Assembly (NCBI GenBank): GCA_026387165.1
Contig: JAPLMG010000184.1
Location: 1-15,120, forward strand
From: Candidatus Omnitrophota bacterium
Lineage (GTDB): Bacteria; Omnitrophota; Gorgyraeia; 2-01-FULL-45-10
Direction: 5' to 3'
DNA: 15,120 nucleotides
Shown: positions 1-6,230 of the stretch, in pieces
Layout: the number at the start of each line of letters is the position of its first letter
Position numbering within the stretch: position 1 is the stretch's first letter
Made by a program: the position numbers and the translations under genes
The notes under the pieces: generated by a model
Told to the model about the DNA's origin: nothing
Seen by the model: only the letters and a program-made list of their open reading frames with translations
Database searches by the model: none

Positions 1-1
1 A

Positions 2-76
2 GAATCCGCCAGGCGCATGAGCGTGCCGGATTCGTCGCACAGTTTGGCGCAGATGGTCTTAAACATTAGAAAGTGA
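2..76 (+). CDS. murG: UDP-N-acetylglucosamine transferase MurG, C-terminal end (partial)
   Basis: Only the last 24 codons are inside the window, in the frame that starts at base 2 and stops with TGA at 74-76. The visible tail (ARRMSVPDSSHSLAQMVL) resembles the C-terminal helix of MurG, where an A-x-x-M-s-x-PD-A-a pattern is common. MurG adds GlcNAc to lipid I to form lipid II at the inner face of the membrane. The stop overlaps the GTG start of murC (GTGA), so the two are probably translationally coupled. The assignment rests on a short tail plus the usual murG-murC order of dcw clusters, so it is likely rather than certain. Confidence 0.7.
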   Translation, partial: ESARRMSVPDSSHSLAQMVLNIRK

Positions 77-1455
77 TAAAAGTGATATTAGAGAAGAGTA
101 ACATGCATTTCGTAGGGATCGGCGGCATAGGTATGAGTGGCATAGCGCTCGTGCTTTTAAAGATGGGCTATAAAGTATCGGGTTCGGACCTGGGATCGAA
201 CAATCTGACGGAGAAATTGACCAGAGAGGGAGCCGGGATACGCTTTGGCCATAACCATGATAATATTCCTCCGGAGACGGAGGTTGTAGTATACTCCTCA
301 TCGATAAACAATTCGAACCCGGAGATCCGGGGGGCGCGTGAACGGAACCTCCTCATTGTGAAGAGGGCCGAGGTGCTTGCGGAGTTGTTGAACGGCAAGA
401 AGGGGATAGCCGTTACCGGGACGCACGGAAAGACGACCACAAGTTCACTGATATCCGTGATGCTCGAGAAATGCGGCCTCGACCCTACCGCAATAATAGG
501 CGGCGAGGTGGAGCTGTTCAAAGGGAACTCTAAGTACGGTACAGGCGAATACGTTGTCGCGGAAGCCGATGAGAGCGATGGATCGTTCCTCTATTTGAAA
601 CCGCTCCACTCCGTGATAACGAACGTGGAGATGGAACATATAGACTATTATAAAACGCTTGAAGACGCCGTAGATTCCTATGCGGCTTTCGCCAATAACA
701 CAAAAAAAGGCGGATGCCTGTTCTATAATGCCGAAGATGAGAATATCAGAAAAGTGCTGAAAAAATTCAACGGCAATAAAGAGAGCTTCGGGTTTTCAAA
801 AGACGCCGACATATATCCCCATGAAATAATGATGAATGAATTTTACACCTCCTATCTCTGTGTTTACAAAAATGAGGTTATCGGCAGGGTCTCTTTGCGC
901 ATTCCGGGTAAGCACAATATTTTAAACAGCCTTGCCGCGATACTCGCCGGATTTAAGCTCGGCCTTTCATTCGAGAGCATATGCCGCTCCATACAGGATT
1001 TCGCCGGAGCTAAAAGACGATTCCATCTCAGGGCGGATGTTGACGGAGTTATGCTGATAGACGATTACGCTCATCACCCGACCGAGATACGCGCTGTTCT
1101 GGATGCCTGCAGAAACTGGAAGGATAGACGCGTGATAGTGGTATTCCAGCCGCACCGCTATACAAGGACCAAGTTTCTCGCGGAAGAGTTTGGCAGGTGT
1201 TTTAAGGGCGCCGATAAAATGATACTCACGGATATCTATGCCGCCAGTGAAGAGCCCATAGAGGGCGTTTCCGTCAAAAACATTTATGACAGGGTGAGGC
1301 TGCACGGCCTGAATGATGTTACGATGATGAACAAAGAGAGCGTCACCCGGCACATCATGGATATTAAGAGATCAGGCGACATGATAGTCGTATTGGGAGC
1401 GGGCGATATAAAAGAGGTAAGCGATGAACTTTCCAAAAAACTTAATAAAAGGTAA
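73..1455 (+). CDS. murC: UDP-N-acetylmuramate--L-alanine ligase
   Basis: MurC joins L-alanine to UDP-MurNAc using ATP, the first amino-acid step of cytoplasmic peptidoglycan precursor synthesis. The 460-residue protein has the family length. The N-terminal Rossmann motif (GIGGIGMSG) is at residues 15-23. The Mur-ligase ATP loop GTHGKTT is at 116-122, and EADESDGSF, part of the central domain, at 164-172. Asn184 and the following VEMEH complete the central-domain motif. The C-terminal domain carries DDYAHHPTEI at 330-339 and a QPHRYTRT motif soon after. The GTG start at 73 overlaps the murG stop by four bases and gives the expected short lead before the Rossmann fold; Met11 is a possible internal alternative. 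The 3' end overlaps murB by 32 bases. All expected catalytic motifs are present. Confidence 0.97.
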   Translation: MIKVILEKSNMHFVGIGGIGMSGIALVLLKMGYKVSGSDLGSNNLTEKLTREGAGIRFGHNHDNIPPETEVVVYSSSINNSNPEIRGARERNLLIVKRAEVLAELLNGKKGIAVTGTHGKTTTSSLISVMLEKCGLDPTAIIGGEVELFKGNSKYGTGEYVVAEADESDGSFLYLKPLHSVITNVEMEHIDYYKTLEDAVDSYAAFANNTKKGGCLFYNAEDENIRKVLKKFNGNKESFGFSKDADIYPHEIMMNEFYTSYLCVYKNEVIGRVSLRIPGKHNILNSLAAILAGFKLGLSFESICRSIQDFAGAKRRFHLRADVDGVMLIDDYAHHPTEIRAVLDACRNWKDRRVIVVFQPHRYTRTKFLAEEFGRCFKGADKMILTDIYAASEEPIEGVSVKNIYDRVRLHGLNDVTMMNKESVTRHIMDIKRSGDMIVVLGAGDIKEVSDELSKKLNKR

Positions 1456-2323
1456 TATAGTATTGGGTGAGAGGCTGGGGCGCCACACATCGTTCAGGAT
1501 CGGCGGCCCCGCGGCCGTATGGGCCGATCCCCGGGATGTAAAAGAGCTGAAGAGGATAGTGATCTTTGCCGGAGAGAACCGCATACCTACATTTGTAATT
1601 GGCGGCGGGACAAATGTGCTGGCAAGAGACGAGGGCTTTAACGGCATAGTGATCCATCTGGGATCGAGCACCTTTAAAAATATCAGGACCAGCGGCACCA
1701 CGATAAGGATAGGCTCAGGGTACAGCGTCCCCGCATTGGTCAGATTATGCTGCAACGAGGGGTTGAGCGGCTTAGAATCGCTTATCGGAATACCCGGCAC
1801 CGTAGGAGGCGCCGTATGTATGAACGCCGGCGGCTGGTCGAGCCCGTTATATAAGAATATAGGCGATTACGTTACGAGCCTGAAAGTTATGGATAATAAA
1901 GGGAAGATCGAGACGCTCAAGAGAGAGGCATTGTCGTTCGGCTACAGATACTCTAACCTTTCGCCGTATGTAATACTTGAAGCCGATCTGAAGTTGATCA
2001 GGGAAGAGAGCTCGGCCCTCAAATCGAGATGCTCGAAGTTCCTCAAGATGAAGAGAGATAAGCAGGTCCTTGACGCGCCGAGCGCCGGCTGCGTCTTTAA
2101 GAACCCGAAAGATTTTCAATTTACGACAGGGCAGATGATCGACATGCTGGGATTGAAGGGGCTGACGTTGGGCGGCGCTCAGATTTCCCGGAAGCACGCC
2201 AATTTTATAATTAACAGAGGCCGTGCCAGCTGTGAAGATGTCCTAAAGCTCGTTGATATAATAAGGAAGAAGGTAATGGATAATTATAATATTTCGCTCG
2301 AGCTGGAGATAAAAATTATTTAG
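1424..2323 (+). CDS. murB: UDP-N-acetylenolpyruvoylglucosamine reductase
   Basis: MurB is the FAD- and NADPH-dependent enzyme that reduces UDP-GlcNAc-enolpyruvate to UDP-MurNAc. The 299-residue length fits the family. The FAD-binding part includes SFRIGGPA (23-30), a GGGTN loop (60-64) and GIPGTVGGAV (122-131) followed by MNAGG. The substrate-contacting FGYRYS motif has Arg175. The proton-donor position in the AG-[S/C]-VFKNP motif is Cys223, where well-studied enzymes have serine. The C-terminal glutamate lies in SLELEI (about 294). The ATG at 1424 follows an AGAGG ribosome-binding site at 1413-1417 inside the murC end, so the genes overlap by 32 bases and are likely coupled. The TAG stop is also the first three bases of a heptanucleotide repeat array. 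Confidence 0.96.
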   Translation: MNFPKNLIKGNIVLGERLGRHTSFRIGGPAAVWADPRDVKELKRIVIFAGENRIPTFVIGGGTNVLARDEGFNGIVIHLGSSTFKNIRTSGTTIRIGSGYSVPALVRLCCNEGLSGLESLIGIPGTVGGAVCMNAGGWSSPLYKNIGDYVTSLKVMDNKGKIETLKREALSFGYRYSNLSPYVILEADLKLIREESSALKSRCSKFLKMKRDKQVLDAPSAGCVFKNPKDFQFTTGQMIDMLGLKGLTLGGAQISRKHANFIINRGRASCEDVLKLVDIIRKKVMDNYNISLELEIKII

Positions 2324-2367
2324 TTGATAGTTCATAGTTAATAGTTGATAGTTGATAGTTGGTTGTT
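2321..2367 (+). repeat. GATAGTT heptanucleotide tandem array between murB and ddl
   Basis: Six consecutive 7-base units start at 2326: GATAGTT, CATAGTT, AATAGTT, GATAGTT, GATAGTT and a degenerate GGTTGTT, preceded by a partial TAGTT whose TAG is the murB stop codon. The units vary only at the first base until the last one. The reverse complement of the same unit occurs as a five-unit array inside yggS (8919-8953), so this is a dispersed repeat and not chance low complexity. It fills most of the gap before the ddl ribosome-binding site. Confidence 0.9.
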
Positions 2368-2375
2368 CGTACTTA

Positions 2376-2381
2376 AAGAGG
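2376..2381 (+). promoter_or_regulatory. Ribosome-binding site deciding the ddl start
   Basis: AAGAGG lies five bases upstream of the ATG at 2387. It selects that start over an in-frame upstream ATG at 2345, which falls inside the heptanucleotide repeat and would add a non-homologous 14-residue leader. Confidence 0.75.
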
Positions 2382-2386
2382 TCACG

Positions 2387-3307
2387 ATGACACATAAATG
2401 TGGGAGGATAGGGGTTTTGGCCGGCGGGCCGTCGAACGAGAGGGAGATAAGCCTGTGTTCCGGAAGAGCGGTCCACGATGCGCTGCTTGAGGAGGGGCTG
2501 GATTCTGTATTTATCGATGTGAAGAATGATATCGACGAGATCATAGAAAAAAGCCGCATAGATGTCGCCTTTATAGCGCTCCATGGAAGGTTCGGGGAGG
2601 ACGGCACCGTGCAGAGAATGCTTGAAGATGCCGGCATTCCTTATACCGGTTCGGGGGTTGAAGCGTCTCGAGCCGCGCTGGATAAGGCCGCATCGAAAGA
2701 CATATTCATCAAGAACCTTATTCCCGTGCCGAGGCACATAGTCTTGATCAGGGGCCGGTCCAACCTATATGATTATGATAAGCTTGGGATGCCGATCGTC
2801 GTAAAACCCCATCTCGAAGGCTCCAGCATAGGACTGTCGATAGTGAGAGATAAGGACTCGTTGCAGGGCGCCATAGATAAGGCGTTTGAATACGGAGATA
2901 AAGTCATTTTGGAGGAATATATCGACGGAAGAGAGCTTACCGTGGGGATACTCAACGACGAGGCTCTGCCCGTCATTGAAATAGTGCCCAGGAATAAAGT
3001 TTACGACTATGACGCCAAATATAAAGATTCCGACACCAAATATCTTGTGCCCGCGCCGATACCGGAAGATATTTCCAATGAGGCCCGCAGGCTGGGCGTT
3101 CTGGCGCACAGAGTGCTTGGCTGCAGGTCGTTTTCACGCGTCGATATGATGATGGCTCTTTCAGGCGATATATTTGTGCTGGAGGTCAATACCGTACCCG
3201 GCATGACCGAGCGGAGCCTCCTGCCGAAAGCGGCCCGAGCTACGGGTTTGCGTTTTAGTTCTCTTTGTGTTAAAATCCTTGAAGACGCTGTACGTAAAGT
3301 TGAGTAG
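2387..3307 (+). CDS. ddl: D-alanine--D-alanine ligase
   Basis: Ddl is an ATP-grasp enzyme that makes D-Ala-D-Ala for the peptidoglycan stem peptide, used by MurF in the cytoplasm. With the ATG at 2387 the protein has 306 residues, normal for the family, and opens with the typical RIGVLAGGPSNEREIS. Further motifs in order are HGRFGEDGT with GIPYTGSG (N-terminal and substrate regions), VVKPHLEGSSIG (ATP-binding lysine and omega-loop region), EEYIDGRELTVG, SRVDMM and the C-terminal EVNTVPGMTERSLLP, which contains Mg2+ and substrate ligands. It lies ten bases upstream of ftsQ in the dcw operon. Nothing appears to be missing. Confidence 0.96.
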   Translation: MTHKCGRIGVLAGGPSNEREISLCSGRAVHDALLEEGLDSVFIDVKNDIDEIIEKSRIDVAFIALHGRFGEDGTVQRMLEDAGIPYTGSGVEASRAALDKAASKDIFIKNLIPVPRHIVLIRGRSNLYDYDKLGMPIVVKPHLEGSSIGLSIVRDKDSLQGAIDKAFEYGDKVILEEYIDGRELTVGILNDEALPVIEIVPRNKVYDYDAKYKDSDTKYLVPAPIPEDISNEARRLGVLAHRVLGCRSFSRVDMMMALSGDIFVLEVNTVPGMTERSLLPKAARATGLRFSSLCVKILEDAVRKVE

Positions 3308-3317
3308 GGGGTGAAGA

Positions 3318-4094
3318 ATGGCAAGGCAGAAGAAATTTAAGAAGATCCGGATGCCGAAGGTGCATAAGATGCAGTGGGTCGGCATGATCGTCTTTATAGT
3401 TTTCATAGTATCGGCATGGCTTATTACTACGGCATTCCTGGAGCGGTCTGATTATTTCAGGCTGAGATCCGTAGAAGCCTCTGGTGCTGCGGACAGAAGC
3501 CTTGCGGCTGTAAGGAACGAGATTCTGGCAAATTATAAAGATAAGAATATATTCAAGATAGACCTCAAAGCGATAGCGAGGGGCCTCGAGCCCAGATATC
3601 CCGATGCCAAAGATATCATAGCGAAGATCCTCCTGCCCGATAAATTATTCATATCCTTAAGCTTCCGCAAGCCTGTGGCTATTCTTGCCAACGGGCGCGA
3701 TTTTCCGGTGGATATGGATGGGGTCATACTTGTCAACAGAGACCTTTTGAGCCTGGGGGATCTTCCCGCCATAAAGGGCGTGGATGCCAAATACGCCGGC
3801 AGATTCAGAAAGAGATGTGAATCCAGCAATCTCAAGGCGGCCCTCGAACTCGTAGATATTATAAAGAGAACAAGATTTTTGGACAGGTACCGTGTAAAGA
3901 CGCTGGATGCCAGCGACATGAGGAGCATGTCTTTCACCCTCGGCGAAAGCGGCCCCATGGTAATAATAGGGTATGAAAATCTGAAGGAGAGGCTCGAGGC
4001 GCTCCACGATACGTTAAGGGATCCGCGCCTTGTGCTCGATAGTATAAGCTACATAGATGTCAGGTTTAAAGATATAGCCATAAGCCCGAAATGA
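3318..4094 (+). CDS. ftsQ: Cell division protein FtsQ/DivIB
   Basis: FtsQ is a bitopic inner-membrane divisome protein that links early and late division proteins through the FtsQ-FtsL-FtsB complex. The 258-residue protein has a basic cytoplasmic tail (residues 1-18, many Lys/Arg), one membrane segment at about 20-40 and an extracytoplasmic remainder. Residues from about 47 (FRLRSVEASG) to about 125 fit a POTRA domain, including the NIFKIDL and FISLSFRKPVAIL strands. The C-terminal part fits the FtsQ beta domain. FtsQ proteins diverge strongly, so the call rests on architecture plus position between ddl and ftsA. The ATG follows an AGGGGG site at 3306-3311 that overlaps the ddl stop. Confidence 0.88.
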   Translation: MARQKKFKKIRMPKVHKMQWVGMIVFIVFIVSAWLITTAFLERSDYFRLRSVEASGAADRSLAAVRNEILANYKDKNIFKIDLKAIARGLEPRYPDAKDIIAKILLPDKLFISLSFRKPVAILANGRDFPVDMDGVILVNRDLLSLGDLPAIKGVDAKYAGRFRKRCESSNLKAALELVDIIKRTRFLDRYRVKTLDASDMRSMSFTLGESGPMVIIGYENLKERLEALHDTLRDPRLVLDSISYIDVRFKDIAISPK

Positions 4095-4197
4095 CCCCGC
4101 CCATTCTTACACAGAATATTGATTTTATGTGGCGAGGACATAATTAATACGAATAATGCAACGAATTACTTGTATATAGGAAAGGAATGGGCGGGGT
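4094..4197 (+). promoter_or_regulatory. Long-range inverted repeat bracketing the ftsQ stop and ftsA start
   Basis: A perfect 13-base inverted repeat pairs ACCCCGCCCATTC (4094-4106), touching the ftsQ stop, with GAATGGGCGGGGT (4185-4197), which contains the ftsA ATG at 4187-4189. The 78-base segment between is AT-rich. If paired in mRNA the ftsA start codon would be buried in a GC-rich stem, with the AGGAAAG ribosome-binding region at its edge. A regulatory role is inference only. Confidence 0.45.
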
Positions 4198-5272
4198 GAT
4201 AAAAAAGCCTTTGGTGATAACGGGTCTCGACATGGGTTCGTCGAAAATCTCCGCGGCGGCGCTTGAGATATTTGACGCTTCGCCCGGCTCGAGGATACTC
4301 GCCTACGAGAGCCAGCCGTCGAAGGGTATATTCAGGGGTTCAGTAATGAGCCTCGACGAGGCCTCCAATTCCGTTGCCAAAGTTTTGACGAAACTCAGCG
4401 AGAAGATGGCCAGGGGCCCCGGCAATATTTACGTCAATATAAGCGGCGACACCGTGGCAGGAGAGAAGTCCCGCGGTATGATCCCCCTCTCCTCAAGGGG
4501 AAGAGAGGTCACGAAATTTGATATGGCCAAATGCGTAAATGCCGCCGGCACCATAAGACTGCCGTTCGACAGAGAGATCATGCACAGGATCGTCCTCAAC
4601 TATTCCATCGACGATCAGCCGGCCATAAAGAACCCTCTCGGCCTTTATGCTTCGCGGCTGTCGTGCGAGATGTATATGATAACCGCGGGCATCAACCATA
4701 TACAGAATATCTATAAATGCGTTGATAACGCCGGATATGATATTAAAGGAGTCGTGTATTCGGGGATAGCCGACGGGGCCGGACTTTTGGAGGACGCTTG
4801 GAAGGACGAGGGCGTCCTGCTCCTGAATATGGGGGCCTCGCTTACGGAGATCTCAATATTCTCCGGAGGTGTTTTAAGCGCTATGAGTGTAATACCTGCC
4901 GGCGCGGCGGATATAAAAGGAGACCTTAAGACAAGTACAGCGTTTGATGATATCATCTCACGCGTCAAAGCAAAGTGCGAAGAATTTTCGAATAAGAGCC
5001 AGAATATAAAGCTGGCAGTGATCGCCGGCGGATTTGTTTTTTCGGAAGGGGCGGTAGACATTCTGGAAGAGAAATTACCCTATCCTGTAAAGATGGGGGT
5101 CGTAAAGAATGCGCAGGGCAATATATCAAGCATCGACAGCCTGCGCGGCGTAACCGCTATAGGGCTTGCAAGATACGCCGAGATAGAGTATCGACCGAAA
5201 CCGTTCCAGATAAAAGGCATAGCCAAAGACATATTAGAAAAGGTGGCGGAGATATTCAATAACTATTTTTAG
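4187..5272 (+). CDS. ftsA: Cell division protein FtsA, shortened and divergent
   Basis: FtsA is the actin-family protein that tethers FtsZ to the membrane and recruits the divisome. The N-terminal ATPase motif GLDMGSSKISAAALEI (13-28) and a 1C/SHS2-like region with NISGD, KNPLGLYASRL and MYMITAG are recognisable. The product is 361 residues, against roughly 400-420 usually. The second phosphate motif, normally D-I-G-G-G-T-x-D, reads NMGASLTE (214-221), so the first acidic residue is Asn and the glycine run is broken. The stretch between GDLKTS (245-250) and the IISRVKAKCEEF helix (256-267) is nearly absent, removing much of subdomain 2B. The C-terminal ILEKVAEIFNNYF fits an amphipathic membrane-targeting helix. 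The reading frame is intact. ATG 4187 is used; GTG 4196 is an alternative. Family assignment is firm, conventional ATPase activity doubtful. Confidence 0.88.
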   Translation: MGGVIKKPLVITGLDMGSSKISAAALEIFDASPGSRILAYESQPSKGIFRGSVMSLDEASNSVAKVLTKLSEKMARGPGNIYVNISGDTVAGEKSRGMIPLSSRGREVTKFDMAKCVNAAGTIRLPFDREIMHRIVLNYSIDDQPAIKNPLGLYASRLSCEMYMITAGINHIQNIYKCVDNAGYDIKGVVYSGIADGAGLLEDAWKDEGVLLLNMGASLTEISIFSGGVLSAMSVIPAGAADIKGDLKTSTAFDDIISRVKAKCEEFSNKSQNIKLAVIAGGFVFSEGAVDILEEKLPYPVKMGVVKNAQGNISSIDSLRGVTAIGLARYAEIEYRPKPFQIKGIAKDILEKVAEIFNNYF

Positions 5273-5275
5273 AGC

Positions 5276-5319
5276 CCTTCGGCCGGCTCAGAGCTCTATG
5301 CCTTGAGCGAAGTCGAAGG
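5276..5319 (+). repeat. TTCG...CGAA palindromic element, copy 1
   Basis: CCTTCG (5276-5281) pairs with CGAAGG (5314-5319), and GCTCA (5286-5290) pairs with TGAGC (5304-5308), giving an interrupted hairpin just after the ftsA stop. Related elements lie near 8197-8236, 9949-9997 and 14717-14836. The right arm ends immediately before the ribosome-binding site of the PilZ gene. Confidence 0.75.
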
Positions 5320-5321
5320 AT

Positions 5322-5326
5322 GGAGG
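5322..5326 (+). promoter_or_regulatory. Ribosome-binding site deciding the PilZ start
   Basis: GGAGG sits five bases before the ATG at 5332. The in-frame ATG at 5320 overlaps this site and the repeat element, so 5332 is preferred. A further ATG at 5341 is too far downstream for this site. Confidence 0.7.
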
Positions 5327-5331
5327 CGTCT

Positions 5332-5775
5332 ATGCTGCACATGAAAGAGAGAAGGCGTTTCATAAGGCATCCCATCTGCTATCCTTTAGAATTCGAACAT
5401 GCTTCGAAGAAGATAAGGGAGAGGACTAATACACTGAACGTGAGCGAAGGAGGGCTTCTCTTTCTTTCAAGGCATCACCTCAAGAAGAACGAGATCATAA
5501 TACTCAAGATGCCGCTGCAGGACAAGGTCTTCAAGGTCAGAGCCAAAGTGATGCACACCGCAAAAGACAGCGAAAATACGAATCTCTTCAATATAGGGGT
5601 GTCATTCTACCGCTATTCGGACGCTTTCAAGGTAAAGCTCGTAGAGCAGCTCTATCTTATAGATGAATACAGGATGCTGCGGTCGCTCCAGCTTGGGCAT
5701 GAATTGTCCATGCAGAAAGCGTCCGAGGAATGGATAAAGCGCTATTCAAAAAGGTTTGCCAGGTTATATTGGTAG
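5332..5775 (+). CDS. PilZ-domain protein, probable c-di-GMP receptor
   Basis: This 147-residue protein is a single PilZ domain with a helical tail. The two c-di-GMP-binding signatures are visible: an Arg-rich R-x-x-x-R motif near the N-terminus (ERRRFIRHP) and NVSEGG, matching [D/N]-x-S-x-x-G. Between and after them come the alternating beta strands expected of the domain (PLEFEH, IIILKMPL, FKVRAKVMH, NIGVSFYRY). The last 40 residues are rich in charged and aromatic side chains and probably form a helix (EEWIKRYSKRFARLYW). PilZ proteins bind c-di-GMP and pass the signal to partners in motility, envelope or polysaccharide systems; no partner is identifiable here. The gene takes the position after ftsA usually held by ftsZ and ends the operon before the terminator at 5818. 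Confidence 0.88.
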   Translation: MLHMKERRRFIRHPICYPLEFEHASKKIRERTNTLNVSEGGLLFLSRHHLKKNEIIILKMPLQDKVFKVRAKVMHTAKDSENTNLFNIGVSFYRYSDAFKVKLVEQLYLIDEYRMLRSLQLGHELSMQKASEEWIKRYSKRFARLYW

Positions 5776-5817
5776 CTATCCGGAGGAGACTTGACCCCGA
5801 ACACGAATACATTGAAT

Positions 5818-5848
5818 GGGACTGAACTGCCGTCAGTCTCATTTTTTT
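5818..5848 (+). terminator. Rho-independent terminator ending the dcw-PilZ operon
   Basis: GGGACTGA (5818-5825) pairs with TCAGTCTC (5833-5840), an 8-bp stem including one G-T wobble, around a 7-base loop. An A and seven T residues (5842-5848) follow. It lies 43 bases after the PilZ stop, so transcription of the murG-to-PilZ run most likely ends here. Confidence 0.82.
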
Positions 5849-5862
5849 AGCATTCTGCGGAC

Positions 5863-6040
5863 GGCGGAACTTGCGGGGCCCGCCTTCCGCGGACATAAAT
5901 TTGGATTGGGCATCCAAATTTATTCGGAAAAATTTTTACAAAAATTTAACTTCTTTCAGGAATTTAAATTTTTTGCTATATCGCCATAAGGTGTAAAAAT
6001 TTTTTGACGCCGCTTCAGGCGGTACCCCGCAAGTTCCGCC
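5863..6040 (+). repeat. 178-bp MITE-like module with 16-bp terminal inverted repeats
   Basis: The left end GGCGGAACTTGCGGGG (5863-5878) is perfectly repeated in inverse orientation at 6025-6040. The 146-base interior is AT-rich and contains its own hairpin: ATAAATTTGGA (from 5895) and TCCAAATTTAT, a perfect 11-bp stem with a 7-base loop. It also has several AAATTTTT runs and a small GCCGCTTCAGGCGG palindrome near the right end. No coding potential is seen. The architecture resembles a non-autonomous miniature element, but no transposase or clear target duplication is visible. This stretch explains much of the gene-free region 5776-6230. Confidence 0.6.
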
Positions 6041-6061
6041 TGCCGGCAGGCGGAACTTGCG
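6028..6061 (+). repeat. Perfect 34-bp palindrome
   Basis: Bases 6028-6044 are the exact reverse complement of 6045-6061, with the centre CTGCCGGCAG. The left half overlaps the right terminal repeat of the 178-bp module, so the sequence GGCGGAACTTGC occurs three times between 5863 and 6060, once in inverse orientation. It could form a cruciform or a strong RNA hairpin. There is no T tract, so it is not a canonical terminator. Confidence 0.85.
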
Positions 6062-6102
6062 ATGGCACGGACGCGTTATTGAAAGCGTTGATTTTTTCGG
6101 CA

Positions 6103-6131
6103 TTGCTTATACCATTTATCATTTTGATAAT
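6103..6131 (+). promoter_or_regulatory. Candidate sigma-70-type promoter for the 6231-8088 transcription unit
   Basis: A -35-like TTGCTT (6103-6108) and a -10-like GATAAT (6126-6131) are separated by 17 bases. Initiation near 6138 would leave a leader of about 90 bases before the ATG at 6231. The preceding operon has a terminator, so a promoter is expected in this gap. The match is only moderate. Confidence 0.35.
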
Positions 6132-6230
6132 TCTTTTCTCGACATGGCTTGTAAAACCAGTTTAAACAACCTTGAGATTTCTGAAAACATATACTGGCCG
6201 GAATGGAAGTCGAATATAAAAATTAATTAC

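Noticed and set aside
2321..2367. CRISPR-like array.
   Set aside because: Units are contiguous 7-mers without spacers; the same holds for the other tandem arrays. No cas genes are present.
2345..2386. Longer start for ddl at 2345.
   Set aside because: The added 14 residues are encoded by the heptanucleotide repeat and have no ribosome-binding site; ATG 2387 has AAGAGG and gives the family N-terminus.
4119..4146. Promoter in the ftsQ-ftsA gap (TTGATT with TAATTA).
   Set aside because: The spacing is 16 bases and the -10 match weak in AT-rich DNA; too little to call.
4531..4716. Small + strand reading frame inside ftsA.
   Set aside because: It is a shadow of the ftsA frame, with no ribosome-binding site or recognisable domain.
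4920..4990. Frameshift or pseudogene in ftsA explaining the missing 2B segment.
   Set aside because: The frame is continuous across the gap and both flanking motifs (GDLKTS and the IISRVKAKCEEF helix) are in the same frame; the other frames carry no recognisable 2B sequence.
6057..6230. Longer start for the exported protein at 6057.
   Set aside because: It begins inside the 34-bp palindrome and would bury the signal peptide behind 58 non-hydrophobic residues.
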